In this document: piece by piece, positions 26,711 through 37,503 of the stretch | How the letters are laid out: each line of letters starts with the position of its first letter | How positions within the stretch are numbered: the stretch's first letter is position 1 | Assembly (NCBI GenBank): GCA_014239455.1 | Contig: JAAZYV010000001.1 | Span: forward strand, 1-64,000 | Source: Paracoccaceae bacterium | GTDB taxonomy: Bacteria > Pseudomonadota > Alphaproteobacteria > Rhodobacterales > Rhodobacteraceae | Length of the DNA stretch: 64,000 bases | Direction of reading: 5' to 3' | Notes under the pieces: generated by a model | Databases searched by the model: none | The model's input: only the letters and a program-made list of their open reading frames with translations | Told to the model about the DNA's origin: nothing | Translations under genes and position numbers: made by a program

Positions 26711-28636
26711 TTGGGAAACACTAGGAATATCGCATTTTGGATTGTTCTATTTTTATTAATAGTAGCACTGTTTAATGTTTTTAGTTCAGGTAAAAACTTG
26801 TCTTCTACAAAGGAGGTATCATTCTCTGAGTTCATGAAAGAGGTGGAAAAAGGCAGTGTTTCCTTTGTCCGACTTGACGGCGAAAAAATAACAGTCAAGG
26901 AGACCAATGGTAATACTTATCAAGTTATTCAACCTGCGGGAGTATCCATAGTGGGCCAACTGCAGGCTTCAGGGGTAGAAATTCAAGCAGTTAAGCAGGA
27001 GAAATCAGGACTGATTTCATCGTTGAGTCTATGGCTCCCTTTCATTTTAATTATAGGAATTTGGATTTTCCTAATGAATAGAATGCAAGGAGGGGGACGT
27101 GGTGGAGCCATGGGATTTGGAAAATCAAAAGCCAAATTACTGACTGAGAAACATGGTAAAGTAACGTTCAATGATGTTGCAGGTATTGATGAGGCAAAGG
27201 ATGAGCTTGAGGAAATTGTTGAATTTCTTAAGGATCCTCAGAAATTTGGTAGACTGGGGGGAAAGATACCCAAGGGTGCTCTTTTGGTTGGCCCTCCTGG
27301 CACTGGTAAGACTCTGTTGGCGAGAGCAATAGCTGGTGAAGCTGGTGTACCGTTTTTTACAATATCAGGATCAGATTTCGTGGAAATGTTTGTTGGTGTT
27401 GGAGCTAGTAGAGTCAGGGACATGTTTGATCAAGCAAAAAAGAATGCGCCTTGTATCGTTTTCATAGATGAGATCGACGCTGTAGGGCGTCATCGGGGTG
27501 CTGGATATGGTGGCGGTAATGATGAAAGAGAACAAACTTTGAACCAATTGCTTGTGGAAATGGATGGTTTTGAAACTAACGAAGGAGTTATTCTCATAGC
27601 GGCCACTAATAGACCTGATGTTCTTGATCCAGCTTTGCTTCGGCCCGGAAGGTTTGATAGGCAGGTTCAAGTGCCCAATCCAGATATAACAGGGAGGCAG
27701 AAGATACTGCATGTGCATGCTAAGAAGACAGTACTTGGCCCGGACGTGGACTTAAGGATCATCGCTAGGGGAACTCCGGGTTTTTCTGGAGCTGATCTTG
27801 CTAACCTTGTAAACGAAGCAGCATTAATGGCTGCGAGAATTGGTAAAAGATTTATAGCTATGGAAGATTTTGAAAATGCTAAAGATAAGGTTATGATGGG
27901 CGCAGAACGTAGATCCATGGTTATGACTGAGGACGAAAAGAAGCTAACAGCATACCATGAGGCTGGGCATGCAGTAGTAGGACTTCATTTACCTCACCAT
28001 GATCCTATACATAAGGCCACAATTATCCCCAGGGGGAGAGCTCTAGGGTTAGTACTTAGTTTACCAGAAAGAGACCAGCTTTCAGTGACTAAGATGAAGT
28101 ATAAATCGAAAATAGCTATGGCAATGGGTGGAAAAGTTGCAGAAGAATTAATTTTTGGCCCTGAGAACGTTACGTCTGGGGCTTCCTCTGACATTCAGCA
28201 AATAACCAAAATTGCTAGAGCCATGGTAACTCAATTTGGCATGTCAGATGAATTAGGTAATATAGATTTCATTAATGAGCAACAACCATTTTTGGGTCCG
28301 GCATCGAATAATATACAGGCTGGCCCGAAAACCCAAGAGAAGATAGATTTTGAGATCAGGAAAATAGTAGATGAAGGTTATGAGACAGCCAAAAAAATTC
28401 TGACTAAAAATAAGAAAAAATTAGATAATTTGGCTTTAGGCCTTTTGGAATATGAAACACTGACCGGGGATGAAATTACCAAGGTCATGAAAGGAGAAAA
28501 TCTGAATAGGGAAGACGGGTTAGATGACTTAGATGGTGATGATCAGGGCTCTAGTCTCGCTGCAGTTCCCAAGTCAGGTGGTGACAAGCCTAATAATAAG
28601 AGAGGGGGCGGGCTCAAGCCTCAGCCACAGAATTAA
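26711..28636 (+). CDS. ftsH: ATP-dependent zinc metalloprotease FtsH
   Basis: 641 residues from TTG 26711 (AGAGGT upstream). Two membrane helices (about 7-26 and 103-122), AAA+ domain with GPPGTGKT at 194-201, Walker [11 protein letters not shown], second-region-of-homology [20 protein letters not shown], and the zinc motif HEAGH at 416-420. Degrades membrane and regulatory proteins such as sigma-32 and LpxC. Gly-rich C-terminal tail. Confidence 0.97.
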   Translation: MGNTRNIAFWIVLFLLIVALFNVFSSGKNLSSTKEVSFSEFMKEVEKGSVSFVRLDGEKITVKETNGNTYQVIQPAGVSIVGQLQASGVEIQAVKQEKSGLISSLSLWLPFILIIGIWIFLMNRMQGGGRGGAMGFGKSKAKLLTEKHGKVTFNDVAGIDEAKDELEEIVEFLKDPQKFGRLGGKIPKGALLVGPPGTGKTLLARAIAGEAGVPFFTISGSDFVEMFVGVGASRVRDMFDQAKKNAPCIVFIDEIDAVGRHRGAGYGGGNDEREQTLNQLLVEMDGFETNEGVILIAATNRPDVLDPALLRPGRFDRQVQVPNPDITGRQKILHVHAKKTVLGPDVDLRIIARGTPGFSGADLANLVNEAALMAARIGKRFIAMEDFENAKDKVMMGAERRSMVMTEDEKKLTAYHEAGHAVVGLHLPHHDPIHKATIIPRGRALGLVLSLPERDQLSVTKMKYKSKIAMAMGGKVAEELIFGPENVTSGASSDIQQITKIARAMVTQFGMSDELGNIDFINEQQPFLGPASNNIQAGPKTQEKIDFEIRKIVDEGYETAKKILTKNKKKLDNLALGLLEYETLTGDEITKVMKGENLNREDGLDDLDGDDQGSSLAAVPKSGGDKPNNKRGGGLKPQPQN

Positions 28637-28669
28637 TGGTCTTCTAAAGATACTTGATCTTTTTTAAAA

Positions 28670-29977
28670 CTAATCAACTAGGTTCCCCCATAAGTCGTAT
28701 TCATTAGACTCATCGACTTTGACCTTCACTATTTGACCTTGTTTAAGATTTGAGAAATTCTGATCAATGAATAAATTCCCATCAATCTCAGGAGCATCTG
28801 CCACCGTTCTACAAACGGCTCCTTCGGTATCTACCTTGTCAACTATCACTTCTTGTGTCGTTCCTAATTTAGCTTCGAGTTTCGCTTTAGAAATTTGTTG
28901 AGCCTTAATCATAAATCTATTCCATCTGTCTTGTTTAGTTTTTTCATCGACATGACCTGGAAGGTTGTTTGCTTTGGCTCCTTCAACATTCTCATATTTA
29001 AAACATCCCACTCTATCTAATTTGACTTCTTCCATCCAATCGAGTAGATGTTGGAACTCGACCTCAGTTTCCCCAGGGTATCCAACTATGAACGTTGAAC
29101 GAATAGTAATACCTGGTTCTTCCCTTCTCCATGATTCTATAAGTTTTGTACCATTATTATTGTGTGCAGGCCGTTTCATTCGCTTTAATACATCGGGATG
29201 GCTATGTTGAAAAGGAATGTCTAGGTAAGGCAAAATCTTCTTGCTTACCATTAAGGGAATAATTTTTGATACGTGTGGATAAGGATAAAGGTAGTGCAAA
29301 CGGATCCAAACGCCTAACCTTCCCAAGGCATCACAAAGATTAAAAATATTGGATTGTTTTTCAAGTGGATGATTAGACTTTAAATCTAATCCATATGCTG
29401 AAGTATCTTGCGAAATAACAAGCAATTCCTTTGTTCCAGCTGTTACCAGATTTTCTGCTTCTATCAAAACTTCGTCTATCCGCCGAGATTTTAGGTTACC
29501 TCTTAGGTCAGGAATGATGCAAAATTGGCACTTGTGGTTGCATCCCTCGGATATCTTCAAGTAACTATAATGCTTGGGAGTAAGTTTTATTCCTATAGGA
29601 GAAAGAAAGTTTCTCAAATGTTTTGTACTTATAGGAAATTGTTTTTGAACCACACGTAATACTTGGTTAGGTTCATTAGGTCCTGTAATGGCAAGAACTT
29701 TTGGGCATGCCTTGAAAATTGTTTTTCTATCTACTCCCAAGCAACCAGTCACGATTACTTTGCCATTTTTCTTTAATGCTTCACTTATCGTATTCAAACT
29801 TTCTTTCTTTGCAGAGTCGATGAAGCCGCAGGTATTAACAATTACTAAGTCTGCATTATTATGATCTTTTTTTATTTCGTAGCCATGATTTTTCAGCGAA
29901 GTTAGTATTCTCTCGCTGTCAACAAGAGCTTTAGGGCAACCAAGGCTAATTAGTCCTATTTCAGGTTTTAGTGTCAT
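28670..29977 (-). CDS. rimO: Ribosomal protein S12 methylthiotransferase RimO
   Basis: 435 residues. N-terminal MTTase domain with cysteines C14, C50 and C79 for one cluster, radical-SAM motif CNHKCQFC (C146, C150, C153), and a C-terminal TRAM domain. [11 protein letters not shown] and [15 protein letters not shown] segments separate RimO from MiaB. It adds a methylthio group to the conserved Asp of S12. Convergent with ftsH. Confidence 0.95.
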   Translation of the reverse strand: MTLKPEIGLISLGCPKALVDSERILTSLKNHGYEIKKDHNNADLVIVNTCGFIDSAKKESLNTISEALKKNGKVIVTGCLGVDRKTIFKACPKVLAITGPNEPNQVLRVVQKQFPISTKHLRNFLSPIGIKLTPKHYSYLKISEGCNHKCQFCIIPDLRGNLKSRRIDEVLIEAENLVTAGTKELLVISQDTSAYGLDLKSNHPLEKQSNIFNLCDALGRLGVWIRLHYLYPYPHVSKIIPLMVSKKILPYLDIPFQHSHPDVLKRMKRPAHNNNGTKLIESWRREEPGITIRSTFIVGYPGETEVEFQHLLDWMEEVKLDRVGCFKYENVEGAKANNLPGHVDEKTKQDRWNRFMIKAQQISKAKLEAKLGTTQEVIVDKVDTEGAVCRTVADAPEIDGNLFIDQNFSNLKQGQIVKVKVDESNEYDLWGNLVD

Positions 29978-30065
29978 TCAAAAGCTGCTATCTTAGATTA
30001 AAATATGGTATTAATAGTAACCATTTACCGTAGATTAAATAAAGTCATAAAGGTTTTTATCTAGT

Positions 30066-31178
30066 TTAGATAAAAGGTTTTTCTTCGATTTGAATTGTAT
30101 GTTTCTTATTATTGATAATTGTATACATAGTTTGTTCTGACTCAATAGAGCGGGTCTTAATCATACCTAGCGCTACAACTTTTTGAAAATCAGGTGAGTA
30201 GGCAGCTGATGTGATTTGCCCAACTTTCCCATTTTTCATATCATAAATTTCCCAAGGATCTTCACAGTATATTCTTTCCTTATGGTCAATACTTAACGAT
30301 TTGATGATCTTACTAGGTGATCGTACCTTGTCAGAATTTAGTGTTTGAGCCCCAATGCAGTGATTTGCTACCACTTTTGGTAGGAACTTTCCAAACCCGC
30401 ATTCAAAGGGGGTGTTAGCAAGGGTCATGTCATTTCCATATGATAACAAACCACCTTCAATTCTTTCTATAAGATTAGGACATCCCGCCCTGACATTTAA
30501 ATCATAGCCTGCCTCAAAAAGTTTGTCCCACAAGGTTTCTGCTAATTCTGGTCCATTTACATAAATTTCATAACCGCCCTGCTTTGACCAACCTGAACGA
30601 GAAATTATAAAACTAGAACCTAAAAATTGAAATTCAGCTACTTCAAAGAACTTCATTTTGTCAATTTCACTTCCAAATAACCTTTTCATAAGAGTTTTTG
30701 ACTTGGGTCCTTGAATGGCCAGAGGTGAAACATCAGGTTCAAAAAGGGACACGTTTAACTGGAGACCAGTGGCGATCCCCATGATCCAAAGTAAGGCATC
30801 ACTATCGGCAATTGATACCCAGTATCTATCTTCTGCTAGCATGATAATTATGGGGTCATTAATCATTCTCCCATTTGAACTTACCAATGGTGCGTAAAAG
30901 CATTTTTTCATAGTTAGTGAAGCAAGATCCCTAGGCGTGATTTTTTGGATTAGTTTCTTTGCATCTTGACCACTGATTTCAACTTGTCGCTCACACGAAA
31001 CATCCCAAATTTGAACTTCTTTCTTAAGGTGGTGATAATCCTCTTCAACACTACTGAAAACGGTAGGTAATAGCATGTGATTATATACAGTAAAGCTTTT
31101 GACTCCAGCATTCATTACCTTTTGCGTGAAATGTGTTTTCCTAATTCGATGGGATAATGACAGAAAATGGTGAGACAT
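30066..31178 (-). CDS. dmdA: Dimethylsulfoniopropionate demethylase DmdA
   Basis: 370 residues, GcvT/aminomethyltransferase fold. Blocks that I recognise from marine DmdA proteins are TVYNHMLLPTVF, VQIWDVSCERQVEISG, ARSGW-like SRSGWSKQGGYEIYV, GCPNLIERIE with LLSYGND, and the PFECGF segment. DmdA moves a methyl group from DMSP to tetrahydrofolate, giving methylmercaptopropionate. It lies 31 nt after soxD on the same strand, with AAAGG before its ATG, so it is probably read with the sox genes. A generic GcvT-like methyltransferase is the alternative, but the blocks favour DmdA. Confidence 0.82.
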   Translation of the reverse strand: MSHHFLSLSHRIRKTHFTQKVMNAGVKSFTVYNHMLLPTVFSSVEEDYHHLKKEVQIWDVSCERQVEISGQDAKKLIQKITPRDLASLTMKKCFYAPLVSSNGRMINDPIIIMLAEDRYWVSIADSDALLWIMGIATGLQLNVSLFEPDVSPLAIQGPKSKTLMKRLFGSEIDKMKFFEVAEFQFLGSSFIISRSGWSKQGGYEIYVNGPELAETLWDKLFEAGYDLNVRAGCPNLIERIEGGLLSYGNDMTLANTPFECGFGKFLPKVVANHCIGAQTLNSDKVRSPSKIIKSLSIDHKERIYCEDPWEIYDMKNGKVGQITSAAYSPDFQKVVALGMIKTRSIESEQTMYTIINNKKHTIQIEEKPFI

Positions 31179-31209
31179 TTCTTAACCTTTATTTGTGTGT
31201 GAATAGGGG

Positions 31210-32232
31210 TCAATTTTCTATTGAGGCTGTAGCTTTAATATATTCTATTAACGCATTTATATCTGCACTCTTTTTAATACCTTTAAAATTCATTTTTGTG
31301 CCAGCAAGATACTTTTTTGGGTTTTCTATGAAACTAGAGAGAGTTTCCGAATCCCAAATGAGGCCATTATTTCCTGCATTTATGATATTTTTTGAGTATT
31401 TTTTATAATCTTTTAGGCTACCGGCTATTCTTCCATAAATATTATTGAGATGCGGACCTGTTCCATGTTTTGCTTTAGCTCCAATTTTATGACAGGCTTT
31501 ACATTTTTTGAACACTTTTTCGCCGTCTTTGACTAATTGCAGATTTAGATTGGCTGTTTCTTCTTGGATTTCCCCTTTAGGGACTGATTGCTCCGTTTCA
31601 ATTTCAGTTTTTGGGGTGACGTTGAGTACTACAGCTCTTTTTGTAATTTTAACGTCTTGTTTACAGTTTTGCATGCACCTTTTTACAAACTGCTTGTTTT
31701 CTAGAGTATTTCTATTGTCATGAAAGAAGTTGGTTTCATTGGGTAAGGAAATTGAAGAAAAGTTTTTGTTAGAAAGTTCGAAATCTTCTTCTACTAAATC
31801 ATTTAAGTATAATATATAGGCAGTAATTGAGTAAACATCATCGTCTGTAAGCGATTGGGCATTGCCAAAAGGCATGGCCCGATGCACGTAATCCCACACA
31901 GTTGACAGATAAGGCCAGTATGACCCTATAGTTTTTACGGGATCCTCACTATCTAATGTATCAAAACCACCTGCCAGTTCTGGCCAGCGATCGATACCTT
32001 CACCAAAATCGCCATGGCAACTTGCACAATTCTCTGTATAGGTTTCTTCCCCTGACAATACCGAACCTGAGCCAACTGGTAACCCTGATCCATCTGGACG
32101 GATATCAATATCCCATGCTTTTAATTCATTTTCAGTTGCCACTCTTCCCAAGCCTAGGGTCTCAGACTGGCAAGTATGAGCAAATAATATTAGAGAAAAT
32201 TGGATCAGAGTTAAGTTAATATACTTCAACAT
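31210..32232 (-). CDS. soxD: Sulfur dehydrogenase SoxD, diheme cytochrome c
   Basis: 340 residues. Signal peptide (LTLIQFSLILFAHTCQSE), first heme site CASCH at 69-73, second CKACH near 242, each in a cytochrome c domain with a distal Met (AMPFGNA and GTKMNF). Partner of SoxC; together they remove six electrons from the SoxY-bound sulfane sulfur. Its start overlaps the soxC end by 17 nt. Confidence 0.9.
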   Translation of the reverse strand: MLKYINLTLIQFSLILFAHTCQSETLGLGRVATENELKAWDIDIRPDGSGLPVGSGSVLSGEETYTENCASCHGDFGEGIDRWPELAGGFDTLDSEDPVKTIGSYWPYLSTVWDYVHRAMPFGNAQSLTDDDVYSITAYILYLNDLVEEDFELSNKNFSSISLPNETNFFHDNRNTLENKQFVKRCMQNCKQDVKITKRAVVLNVTPKTEIETEQSVPKGEIQEETANLNLQLVKDGEKVFKKCKACHKIGAKAKHGTGPHLNNIYGRIAGSLKDYKKYSKNIINAGNNGLIWDSETLSSFIENPKKYLAGTKMNFKGIKKSADINALIEYIKATASIEN

Positions 32233-33481
32233 TTTCTGTTATACCATTTCTGTCAACTGCCCAGGTTTGAATGCCATTATTGTGATAGATAGAATTTTTT
32301 CCACGGATAGATCTCAGTTGATCTTTTGTTGGCTGAACATATCCTGTGTCATCTTGTGCTCGACTCTGCAAAAGTAACTGTTGGCCATTCCAATCAAATT
32401 CATAGTAGAAGCGGTGCATGGACTTTGAATCAGCCGGGCCGTTAATTCTTGCTTCATTCCAACTTATTCCACCATCAATACTAACGTCAACGCGTGATAT
32501 CTTTCCTCGTCCAGACCAGGCAACCCCTGTTAATACCATAAGACCTGGCCCATGCAGCACTGGAGCTTGAGGACTTGGGTCCGTAATAACTGACTTTGCA
32601 TCCATTTCCCAAGTAAATCTTCTAGCATTTCCGTCTTCAAACAAATCTGTATATTTAGAGGTTTCTTCTCTGTGGTGCCATGGCTTATCTCCAACTTCAA
32701 TTCTACGAATCCACTTGATCCACATATTTCCTTCCCAGCCTGGAACGACTAATCTTACGGGGTAACCTTGTTCTGGTCTCAGAGACTCACCATTCATTTT
32801 AAATGCTATCAAACAATCGTCCATGGCTTTTTCTATGGGGATAGAACGTGTCATTGCCGAAGAATCAGCTCCTTCAGTCAAAATCCATTTGGCTGATTGC
32901 TTTAGGCCTACCTCTCTTAAAATATCCTTTAGCTTAATTCCAGTGTACAGCACGTTGTGGATCATTCCATGTGTAAATTGACATCCATTTAGCTGTGCTC
33001 CCCGCCACTCCATGCCAGAATTGGCTGCGCATTCGAGAAAATAAAGCCGGTTTGTTCGAGGGAATCGCATTAAATCTGATAAATTGAATACTGTATTCTG
33101 ATCGACTAAACCATTTATCATTAGACGGTATTTATCTGGATTTACTATTGCAACCCCGCCATGATGCCTTTCAAAACAGAGGCCATTTGGCGTTATTGTT
33201 CCATCTAATGCATGTAGTGGAGTAAAATTTACTGAACTTGTTGGATCAGCTGTTAGCCATGGAACATTTCTTCTAACCACATGCTTTTCAAAGTCACTGG
33301 GTTTACCATAAGGGCTAGCATCAACTCCGTCCCCAAGTTCTCTTGCCCAAGGTTGCAACTCTGTAATAGCAGGGTCGTCATGTCCTGTTGCTTTAGCAGA
33401 ATTTCCTACAAAAACCGTACTTCCGGCTGCTAACGATCCTATGACAAAATTTCTTCTCGCACTAGCAAATTTTTTTGACAT
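32216..33481 (-). CDS. soxC: Sulfur dehydrogenase SoxC, molybdenum subunit
   Basis: 421 residues. Tat-type signal (SARRNFVIGSLAAGS), oxidoreductase molybdopterin-binding domain with the Mo-ligating cysteine in LECAANSGMEW (about 149-159), and a C-terminal dimerisation domain. Homologous to sulfite oxidase; in the Sox system SoxCD oxidises the outer sulfur on SoxY. Its presence implies full oxidation to sulfate without sulfur globules. Confidence 0.93.
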   Translation of the reverse strand: MSKKFASARRNFVIGSLAAGSTVFVGNSAKATGHDDPAITELQPWARELGDGVDASPYGKPSDFEKHVVRRNVPWLTADPTSSVNFTPLHALDGTITPNGLCFERHHGGVAIVNPDKYRLMINGLVDQNTVFNLSDLMRFPRTNRLYFLECAANSGMEWRGAQLNGCQFTHGMIHNVLYTGIKLKDILREVGLKQSAKWILTEGADSSAMTRSIPIEKAMDDCLIAFKMNGESLRPEQGYPVRLVVPGWEGNMWIKWIRRIEVGDKPWHHREETSKYTDLFEDGNARRFTWEMDAKSVITDPSPQAPVLHGPGLMVLTGVAWSGRGKISRVDVSIDGGISWNEARINGPADSKSMHRFYYEFDWNGQQLLLQSRAQDDTGYVQPTKDQLRSIRGKNSIYHNNGIQTWAVDRNGITENVEVY

Positions 33482-33515
33482 TCTGGATACCTTATCTCAA
33501 CAAATATTTTTTCGA

Positions 33516-35207
33516 CTAAGTAGTGATCACTTTTACCGAATTGTTGGGATCTAATTCAATAAGTTTTTTTCTTTTTATGTATCTTTCGACAATTTCCCAA
33601 ATTGGTGGCCCCTCAGTATTTTCATTAACTGATGCCCATCCACCGACTTTATATTTTTTTCCAGGTTCAAGTTTTTTTCCAGTTTTTAGAATAGTCATTT
33701 CTGAAATTCTTTTCCCTTGAGGATTGTTTATTTCGATCCTATAACCCATTCCTCCTACTCGCACCATATCACCACCTTGTTGATAGTATGGGTCTGGATT
33801 GAAGAGGTTATCTGCAACATCTTCGAGAATTATTTTTAATGTTTCACCAGTCATTTCAGTGAGATACACTTCAGGATAACTCATTGCAGTAGCATTAAAA
33901 ATATCCTCTCTTGTTATTCTGCTACCTGCAGGTAAGGTAGGTCCCCATCTAAACCCAGGGGATAAGGCTATGTCTGCTCCCCTTTCTTCTATTATGGCCT
34001 GACAGATCAAATCATCCCAAGTGCCATTGAAATTCCCTCGGCGATATAATAATGATTTGGTTTCACCTATGGTTTCTTCAAGATCAGTTAGATAAGGTTC
34101 TCTTTCCTGATTTATCAGCGCACGCATAGCAGGATCTGGTGAAATTAAATCTGAAAATATGGGAATTAACTTGTGTTTAAAACCTTTCACACCCTTATCC
34201 ACATCTAGATCTATTCTACTTATGAATTTCCCATTGCTACCTGATGCAACCAATATAGTATTGTTAATGATGGTTGGCGAAGGTAGAGCGTCGTGAGTAT
34301 GACCGCAAAGGATAATATCAATGCCATTCACTCGTGAGGCTAGCTGTCTGTCAACATCAAAGCCATTGTGAGAAAGTAGAACTACTAGATCAGCTCCCTT
34401 TTCAAGAACTTCTGTAACAAGTTCTGAAATGTTCTTCTCTCGAATTCCAAATGAAAGACCAGGAAACATCCAAGATGGGTTTGCTATTGGCATATATGGA
34501 AAAGCTTGTCCAATGATTGCTATGAACTTTCCACCTTTTTCGATAAACGCGTATGGCTCAAAGACTCTCTCATCCCATTCTGTGTCGAAAACATTAGCAC
34601 CAAGGAACGGAAATTTAATGTGGTTTTCAACTAAATCCATTACGCGTTCAATGCCAAGTGTAAATTCCCAGTGGCTTGTCATGGCATCTGTTCCAAGCAT
34701 GTTAAATGCTTTGACCATATCCATCCCGTTTGTCTTTAGAGCAGTGTAACTTCCTTGCCATGTATCTCCTCCATCTAAAAGAATGGCATCAGGCCTGTCA
34801 GCTCTTATGGCATTGATCACCGTTGCTACCCGATCCAAGCCACCCATTTTCCCGTAGGATTTAGCTAGAGAATTAAAGCCTTCTGAGGACAGTGAATAAG
34901 CATCGGGGGTGCCAGACTCAATATTGAAATGTTTGAGGAACTTTCTACCGGTAATATGTGGCGGGAGTCCTTTGACATTGCCAACTCCAATATTTATATC
35001 TGGTTCTCGAAAGTAAATCGGTTTTAGCTGACCGTGAACGTCAGTAATATGTATAAGAGTGAGGTTTCCAAAATCATCAAAATCAAGCAAATGTTGCTGG
35101 GATAATTTCTGTTGAGCTAGTAGACGAGTTGAATTTTGTAATCCGGATGAACCGAAAATAAAAGAGGTAGCTATTGAAGCTTGTACGAAATGCCTTCGAG
35201 AAATCAT
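33516..35207 (-). CDS. soxB: S-sulfosulfanyl-L-cysteine sulfohydrolase SoxB
   Basis: 563 residues from ATG 35207, chosen because the Tat signal then starts with MISRRHFVQAS; a further ATG at 35243 would add 12 residues. Calcineurin-like metallophosphatase fold: ITDVHGQLKP with metal-binding D56 and H58, DGGDTWQGS, SHWEFTLG, LLSHNGFD and CGHTHD. It hydrolyses the sulfonate of SoxY-bound thiosulfate in the periplasm using two manganese ions. Fully consistent length and motifs. Confidence 0.95.
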   Translation of the reverse strand: MISRRHFVQASIATSFIFGSSGLQNSTRLLAQQKLSQQHLLDFDDFGNLTLIHITDVHGQLKPIYFREPDINIGVGNVKGLPPHITGRKFLKHFNIESGTPDAYSLSSEGFNSLAKSYGKMGGLDRVATVINAIRADRPDAILLDGGDTWQGSYTALKTNGMDMVKAFNMLGTDAMTSHWEFTLGIERVMDLVENHIKFPFLGANVFDTEWDERVFEPYAFIEKGGKFIAIIGQAFPYMPIANPSWMFPGLSFGIREKNISELVTEVLEKGADLVVLLSHNGFDVDRQLASRVNGIDIILCGHTHDALPSPTIINNTILVASGSNGKFISRIDLDVDKGVKGFKHKLIPIFSDLISPDPAMRALINQEREPYLTDLEETIGETKSLLYRRGNFNGTWDDLICQAIIEERGADIALSPGFRWGPTLPAGSRITREDIFNATAMSYPEVYLTEMTGETLKIILEDVADNLFNPDPYYQQGGDMVRVGGMGYRIEINNPQGKRISEMTILKTGKKLEPGKKYKVGGWASVNENTEGPPIWEIVERYIKRKKLIELDPNNSVKVITT

Positions 35208-35314
35208 GAGAAAATTTACTCCTACTAAAGAAAAACCCAACACCAGAAATTTTCCGATATTGGGATTTTAAGCCTTTTTTACTTTAAATAAGGACTCGGT
35301 CCTCAATCCTTAGC

Positions 35315-36163
35315 CTAGTTTCTGACGGAAGGAGCTTCTGAAGAAAGGCCATTTCCTCTCGAAGCTACGTATAACTCTAAGGCTCTAAATTCATCTCCAC
35401 CGACTTTGTATGGAGTTGCTCTAATGTTTTTCATGCATCCATTAAACCGTGCATGGATTGAATTTAGTTTTGCATTTTTTAGCCTATAGGTAGGGAATCC
35501 ATTGATTTGGCCTTGGCTAAGATGATCAGCTCTAATCATTATACCATAATTGTCCTCATGGCAGTTCGAACATGCCATATCCAATTGTCCTACCCGGGTG
35601 TAAAATAATTCTTTTCCAATCTCCCAAAGAGGCGCTACGGCACCATCAATTTTTACATTCATCGGCATGCCTCTCGATTGAAGGCTGATCACCGCTATTA
35701 GAGAGTCCATCGGAGCTGCCCCCCATTTTAATGGCTCAGCACCCATTTGTTCAGTACGGCAATTATTAACGTGATCTTCCAAAGACCAAAGAGCATTTGC
35801 AGATTCATTCCACCTTGGCATCACTGTTCTCAACCCCTTGAATTCAGAGGCATCATCATGACATGAGGCACAAGCCTTGTTCTTTGAACCTTCTACCTTG
35901 TTCCATAGATCCAAGCCTTTATCTACAAAGATCATACCTGGGTTTTCAAAGTCATCCATCTGTAGTGATTGGGTCTCTTTGATACGAAAAGTCCATCCCG
36001 ATCTAATTTCATCCAGATTTTCCATATGGCTAGGAGCTTTCACTCTCGAGATCATGGGTTGGCCCTCAACCACTAATTTTGCACTTTCATCAGCTAAGGA
36101 CACTGTAGAAAATCCTAATATCAGCAACAATGAACCGACAAATATCTTATTGAAAAAACTCAT
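35315..36163 (-). CDS. soxA: SoxA, L-cysteine S-thiosulfotransferase, diheme subunit
   Basis: 282 residues with signal peptide (FVGSLLLILGFSTVSLADE). Heme sites CASCHDD (near 97) and CSNCHED (near 197), and the catalytic cysteine in RFNGCMKN near 243. SoxXA couples thiosulfate to the SoxY cysteine. 12 nt behind soxZ. Confidence 0.93.
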   Translation of the reverse strand: MSFFNKIFVGSLLLILGFSTVSLADESAKLVVEGQPMISRVKAPSHMENLDEIRSGWTFRIKETQSLQMDDFENPGMIFVDKGLDLWNKVEGSKNKACASCHDDASEFKGLRTVMPRWNESANALWSLEDHVNNCRTEQMGAEPLKWGAAPMDSLIAVISLQSRGMPMNVKIDGAVAPLWEIGKELFYTRVGQLDMACSNCHEDNYGIMIRADHLSQGQINGFPTYRLKNAKLNSIHARFNGCMKNIRATPYKVGGDEFRALELYVASRGNGLSSEAPSVRN

Positions 36164-36175
36164 AACAACACCTTA

Positions 36176-36505
36176 TCAAGTTACAGTAATTTTTTTTGCT
36201 TTCTCATACACAGATCCATCGTCGTCATACCATGTGAACTTAAATTCCCCACTTTCTGGAACAATTGCGTTAAATTGAAAGTAGGGGTTCACCGAGATTG
36301 CCGGGTCCAGCCCTACATCCACAACATTTTCTCCATTGAAGTCACATGTGAAACGGTTAATGATCGATCTTGGTATCTTATTCCCATCGGAGTCTTTTCT
36401 AAGGCCAGTTTCCATTTTGTGGCTTATAAGTGTTTTAATGGTTATCATATCCCCGGCGCTAGCTTGCTTAGGAACTTTTATTCTTGGTTTTACGCCTTTA
36501 GCCAT
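36176..36505 (-). CDS. soxZ: SoxZ, thiosulfate carrier partner
   Basis: 109 residues with no signal peptide, as usual: SoxZ is exported with SoxY. The start KPRIKVPKQASAGDMITIKTLISHKMETG and the immunoglobulin-like end (FKFTWYDDDGS) are typical SoxZ. 25 nt behind soxY. Confidence 0.94.
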   Translation of the reverse strand: MAKGVKPRIKVPKQASAGDMITIKTLISHKMETGLRKDSDGNKIPRSIINRFTCDFNGENVVDVGLDPAISVNPYFQFNAIVPESGEFKFTWYDDDGSVYEKAKKITVT

Positions 36506-36530
36506 TATCCTTCTCCCAAAATTCTAAATA

Positions 36531-36950
36531 TTATCCGCCACAGCCGCCAATAGTTACCTTGACTGTTTTAACATCTTTCGTGAAGCTTCCGTCTTCCAAC
36601 TTTGCAATCGCAACGACTTCTTGAGTTTTTCTCAAACGTATTCTCGTTGAGGTCGTTCTATTACCAGAAAGAGGACCAAAATTGATTGTTGCTACGTTTG
36701 GATTTGGATTCCCCAAAGCCAGTAAAAGAATCGATGAAGCTTTTCCTGATTCAACACTAATGGGCACGGTATTGCCATTTTCTGCAATCTCAGGTGTTGT
36801 TAGTGTTATTCCACCAGTTCCAATATTTGCTCCACCGGTGAACTTAACTATGGCTTCATCTGTTTCTGATGCTATAGCCTTAAAAGGAATCAGAGTAGTA
36901 CACGCCAAGCTCCCACCAACTGCCAACAAACCACGTCTATCGATTTTCAT
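36531..36950 (-). CDS. soxY: SoxY, thiosulfate carrier
   Basis: 139 residues. Tat signal (DRRGLLAVGG) and the C-terminal GGCGG swinging arm whose cysteine (C137) carries the sulfur intermediates. Periplasmic, dimer with SoxZ. 25 nt behind soxX. Confidence 0.95.
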   Translation of the reverse strand: MKIDRRGLLAVGGSLACTTLIPFKAIASETDEAIVKFTGGANIGTGGITLTTPEIAENGNTVPISVESGKASSILLLALGNPNPNVATINFGPLSGNRTTSTRIRLRKTQEVVAIAKLEDGSFTKDVKTVKVTIGGCGG

Positions 36951-36975
36951 TTTTCGACTCTCCTAAACTAGTATA

Positions 36976-37437
36976 TTATTCTTTTAATGTGAGAAGATAT
37001 GCAACAACGTCCTCGACTTGTTGGGCCTTGAGGATTGTTTTACCCTGAAATTTTTTCAATGTCCTCGTGAAACCACTATCTCTATAGAAAGCTGGCATAA
37101 TAGTGCCTTCAAACACGTTTTTTGAATTTACGACCATGCCACGTATCTCTGCCTGGGTCCAACGGTCTGCCACACCATCGAGAGCAGGGCCAACTTCCCC
37201 ATGGAAGGTCTGATCAGACATTTCAGAGTTAACATGACAAGCTAGGCAATTACCTTGCTTCCTATTCATGAAAACCTTTCTTCCGTTCGCAGGATCACCA
37301 GGCACTCCGGTTAATGATGCAGTCACGGCACCATATTCATCGGCTATAATCTCTGAAGGGGCTACTTCAGCATGAGCAGTTTGCACGTATAGTAACCCAA
37401 AAAGAATTATTATGACATTTTTTACAGAATTGATCAT
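36976..37437 (-). CDS. soxX: SoxX, monoheme cytochrome c
   Basis: 153 residues, signal peptide to about 23, one heme site CLACH (64-68), and distal Met in GTIMPAFYRDSG. Forms SoxXA with SoxA and passes electrons to a c-type cytochrome. First of the structural genes after soxW. Confidence 0.92.
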   Translation of the reverse strand: MINSVKNVIIILFGLLYVQTAHAEVAPSEIIADEYGAVTASLTGVPGDPANGRKVFMNRKQGNCLACHVNSEMSDQTFHGEVGPALDGVADRWTQAEIRGMVVNSKNVFEGTIMPAFYRDSGFTRTLKKFQGKTILKAQQVEDVVAYLLTLKE

Positions 37438-37503
37438 GCTTAGAACCTCGGTTACCTATAAACTTACAACAGTTGCTTCCATCTTACTCTTACGAAGGCA
37501 ATT

